From NCBI GenBank assembly GCA_037833965.1, contig AP031351.1, forward strand, positions 26,548,501 to 26,612,500: a stretch of DNA of 64,000 nucleotides, written 5' to 3'. The position numbers and the translations under genes are program-made. This stretch comes from Marchantia polymorpha subsp. ruderalis. Taxonomy: Eukaryota > Streptophyta > Marchantiopsida > Marchantiales > Marchantiaceae. The notes beneath the pieces are model-generated. The model ran no database searches. It saw nothing but the letters and a program-made list of their open reading frames with translations, and was not told where the DNA came from. This document shows, piece by piece, positions 62,305 to 64,000 of the stretch (positions are counted from its first letter, which is position 1; each line of letters begins with the position of its first letter).

Positions 62305-64000
62305 ATGGAGGCCGGGGATGACACAGCAACGGGCGTCATATCTGGAATTTCTGAAACTCCACAACCAGCAGCAGAATACCCTGGCGAGGTGATCAAACCA
62401 GCTACGACCCCGACTACAACAAAACGCAGCATCACCGCCAACGTGAACACTCAGAACGCAATTCCGTGGAACAGTTCAGGCAGGATGAGAAACACAATTC
62501 TGTCCCCACAAGAGCCTTCAGGCCCGAGAATAGGCAGAGCAAGCAGACGGGAAAGGACCGGCACTCTAGCACCGTCAGACCCCAATTGCATGGACGAGCA
62601 TCAACAGCAAAGGCAACGACCGAAGGAATCGGCCTTAGGCCCAACCACGCAGGCCCCGCCCGGCAGTTCGACCGCAACGAGAAATGGCACTCGAGTCGGG
62701 CCAAGAAGCTCGCAAATCAGCGTGCGCGTCGTGGCTCAATCGAATTCGATCAAATCCTCACAACCGAACGAGCCCAGGGCGGAAATGGAGCAGTTACAAC
62801 TATCGTCGGCGACGAGAGCCAAAATCCAACAGCGGCAGCAGGAGCAGCACCAACGCCAGAGCCGGCAGCAGGCGCCGTCGGTGCCCGGCTCGAGCATCGG
62901 GCCGAGGCCGGACGCGATGTGGATTCCGCTAGACGTCCGAGAGGCGAGGAGCAAAGCCATCGCCATGACCAACACCTCGGACCTGTACCTGTGGCGAACG
63001 GGGCCCGCCGACTCGGCGGGCGTGGCGCTGGACCTCTCGGACCGCCCGCTCATGTGCATGAGCGTGAGAGGCACGGAGGCGGCCATCGGCTGCTCCGACC
63101 ACAGCGTCTACACCGTCGACGTCGCCACGGGCAAGAAACTGCGTAACCTGTACAGCAAGAAGTACGGGCACACGGAGTGGGTGACATGCGTCGAGCACCT
63201 GGACGACGGTCGCATCCTGAGTGGCGCGCTCGACAGCAAGCTCTGCCTCTGGGACGCCACGGGCGTACGCTGCGCCGATCTTACGGGCCACGACGGCTCG
63301 ATTTCCGCCGTCAAGGTCATCGACAGCACCTACGCCGTCAGCGCCAGCTACGACAAGACGCTCATGCTCTGGAACCTCAACGGCGCGGGGCGACGGCGCG
63401 GCTCGGGCTTGGGCGCGGTGGGCTGCCTGCAAGGCCACAAAGGCGCGGTGCTGGGGTTCGCGGTGAGCTCGCACGGCGCGCTCATGAGTGGGTCCCGCGA
63501 CGGCGAGGTCTTCTCGTGGGACGCCACGACGGGGCGGGCCGTGCTGCGATGCAAGAACGCGCATCAGGGCCACGTCACGGCGGTGGAATGTCTGCGCGAT
63601 GTGGACTCGGGCAAGCCCGACGAGCCCGCCGAGACCGCCGGCGCGTCGCTGTTCTCGGGCTGCTTGGGGGAGATTTTCGTCACCGGGGGCCAGGACGGCA
63701 TCATTCAAGTCTGGGACATCCGGAATAAAGCTCCCGTGCATACTTTTGCTGTCTCGAGGTGCGCGTGAATGCTCTCGAGTCGTTCGGATCCGAGCGGTTG
63801 TTGCGATGATGCTTGTCGTGCATGTTGCGTTGCGGTCAAGGTCGTTTTGATTTGGCGTTGCTTCGTGGTTCGTCGTTTGCAGGTCTGAGCACGGCAGGGG
63901 AGCTGTGTCGAATATCGGCTTTACCAACATAGGGGCTAGAACTCCGCCGCTCATGATCACGGCCTGCGCTGATAAAATCATCCGAGCCCTGGAGCCGCGC
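62305..64000 (+). CDS. WD40-repeat protein with disordered N terminus, 3' end outside window
   Basis: Exon 1 is 62305-63758 (484 codons plus two bases) and exon 2 starts at 63883 and runs off the window end. The first about 210 residues are Gln/Thr/Pro/Arg-rich and probably disordered. WD40 blades follow: around residues 250-285, GHTEWVTCV...LCLWD from 288, LTGHDGSISAV...LMLWN from 326, LQGHKGAVLGF...VFSWD, NAHQGHVTAVE...IIQVWD, and a sixth unit in exon 2 (VSNIGF...ITACADKIIRAL). WD40 propellers are protein-binding scaffolds; nothing here shows the partner. The exon is GC-rich (third positions mostly G/C), unlike the flanking AT-rich DNA. The start is the first ATG, just after a CTCAG that could also be an acceptor, so a 5' exon is possible. 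The family was not identified further. Confidence 0.85.

Noticed and set aside
62929..63981. 350-codon minus-strand frame opposite the WD40 gene
   Set aside because: Antisense shadow of GC-rich WD40 coding sequence; Ala/Arg/Val/His-rich with no motif.

Overview
The window is nuclear DNA of a land plant. Genes are broken by many short GT-AG introns, several products carry plastid or mitochondrial presequences, and red chlorophyll catabolite reductase, plastid KAS I and cryptochrome-DASH are all present. A homologue of the cilium/sperm-tail protein ZMYND12 points to a plant with swimming sperm. Compact single-copy-looking genes separated by AT-rich gene-poor stretches fit a bryophyte (liverwort or moss; Marchantia-like is a guess). 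No bacterial, viral, CRISPR, rRNA or tRNA feature was recognised.

Layout. 177-7767 (+): 3' 23 exons of NOMO, an ER membrane protein. 8931-10801 (+): ZMYND12-like TPR protein with an apparent frame break near 9019. 10802-21705: long gene-poor stretch with simple repeats and a few unassigned exon-like segments. 21706-23544 (+): intronless 612-residue protein of unknown function with a C4 zinc-binding-like motif. 25838-26266 (+): ABRE-rich promoter, TATA dyad and a 51-codon ORF. 29231-31202 (+): red chlorophyll catabolite reductase (RCCR). 32041-33687 (-): autophagy E2-like enzyme ATG10 in six small exons. 34.6-38.4 kb: AT-rich, with two perfect hairpins. 39157-42230 (+): P-class PPR protein. 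42647-44188 (+): unassigned chain of exon-like frames. 45861-48855 (+): plastid beta-ketoacyl-ACP synthase I. 49.8-52.8 kb: AT-rich. 53349-58536 (-): cryptochrome-DASH in 14 exons. 60.7-61.7 kb: tandem repeats. 62305-64000 (+): WD40 protein cut by the window end.

The genes are independent eukaryotic transcription units, not an operon. RCCR (chlorophyll breakdown) and ATG10 (autophagy) are convergent neighbours, and KAS I and CRY-DASH are also convergent; I see no evidence that either pairing is functional. All exon boundaries were inferred by hand from splice consensus, reading-frame phase and remembered homologues. No database search was run.
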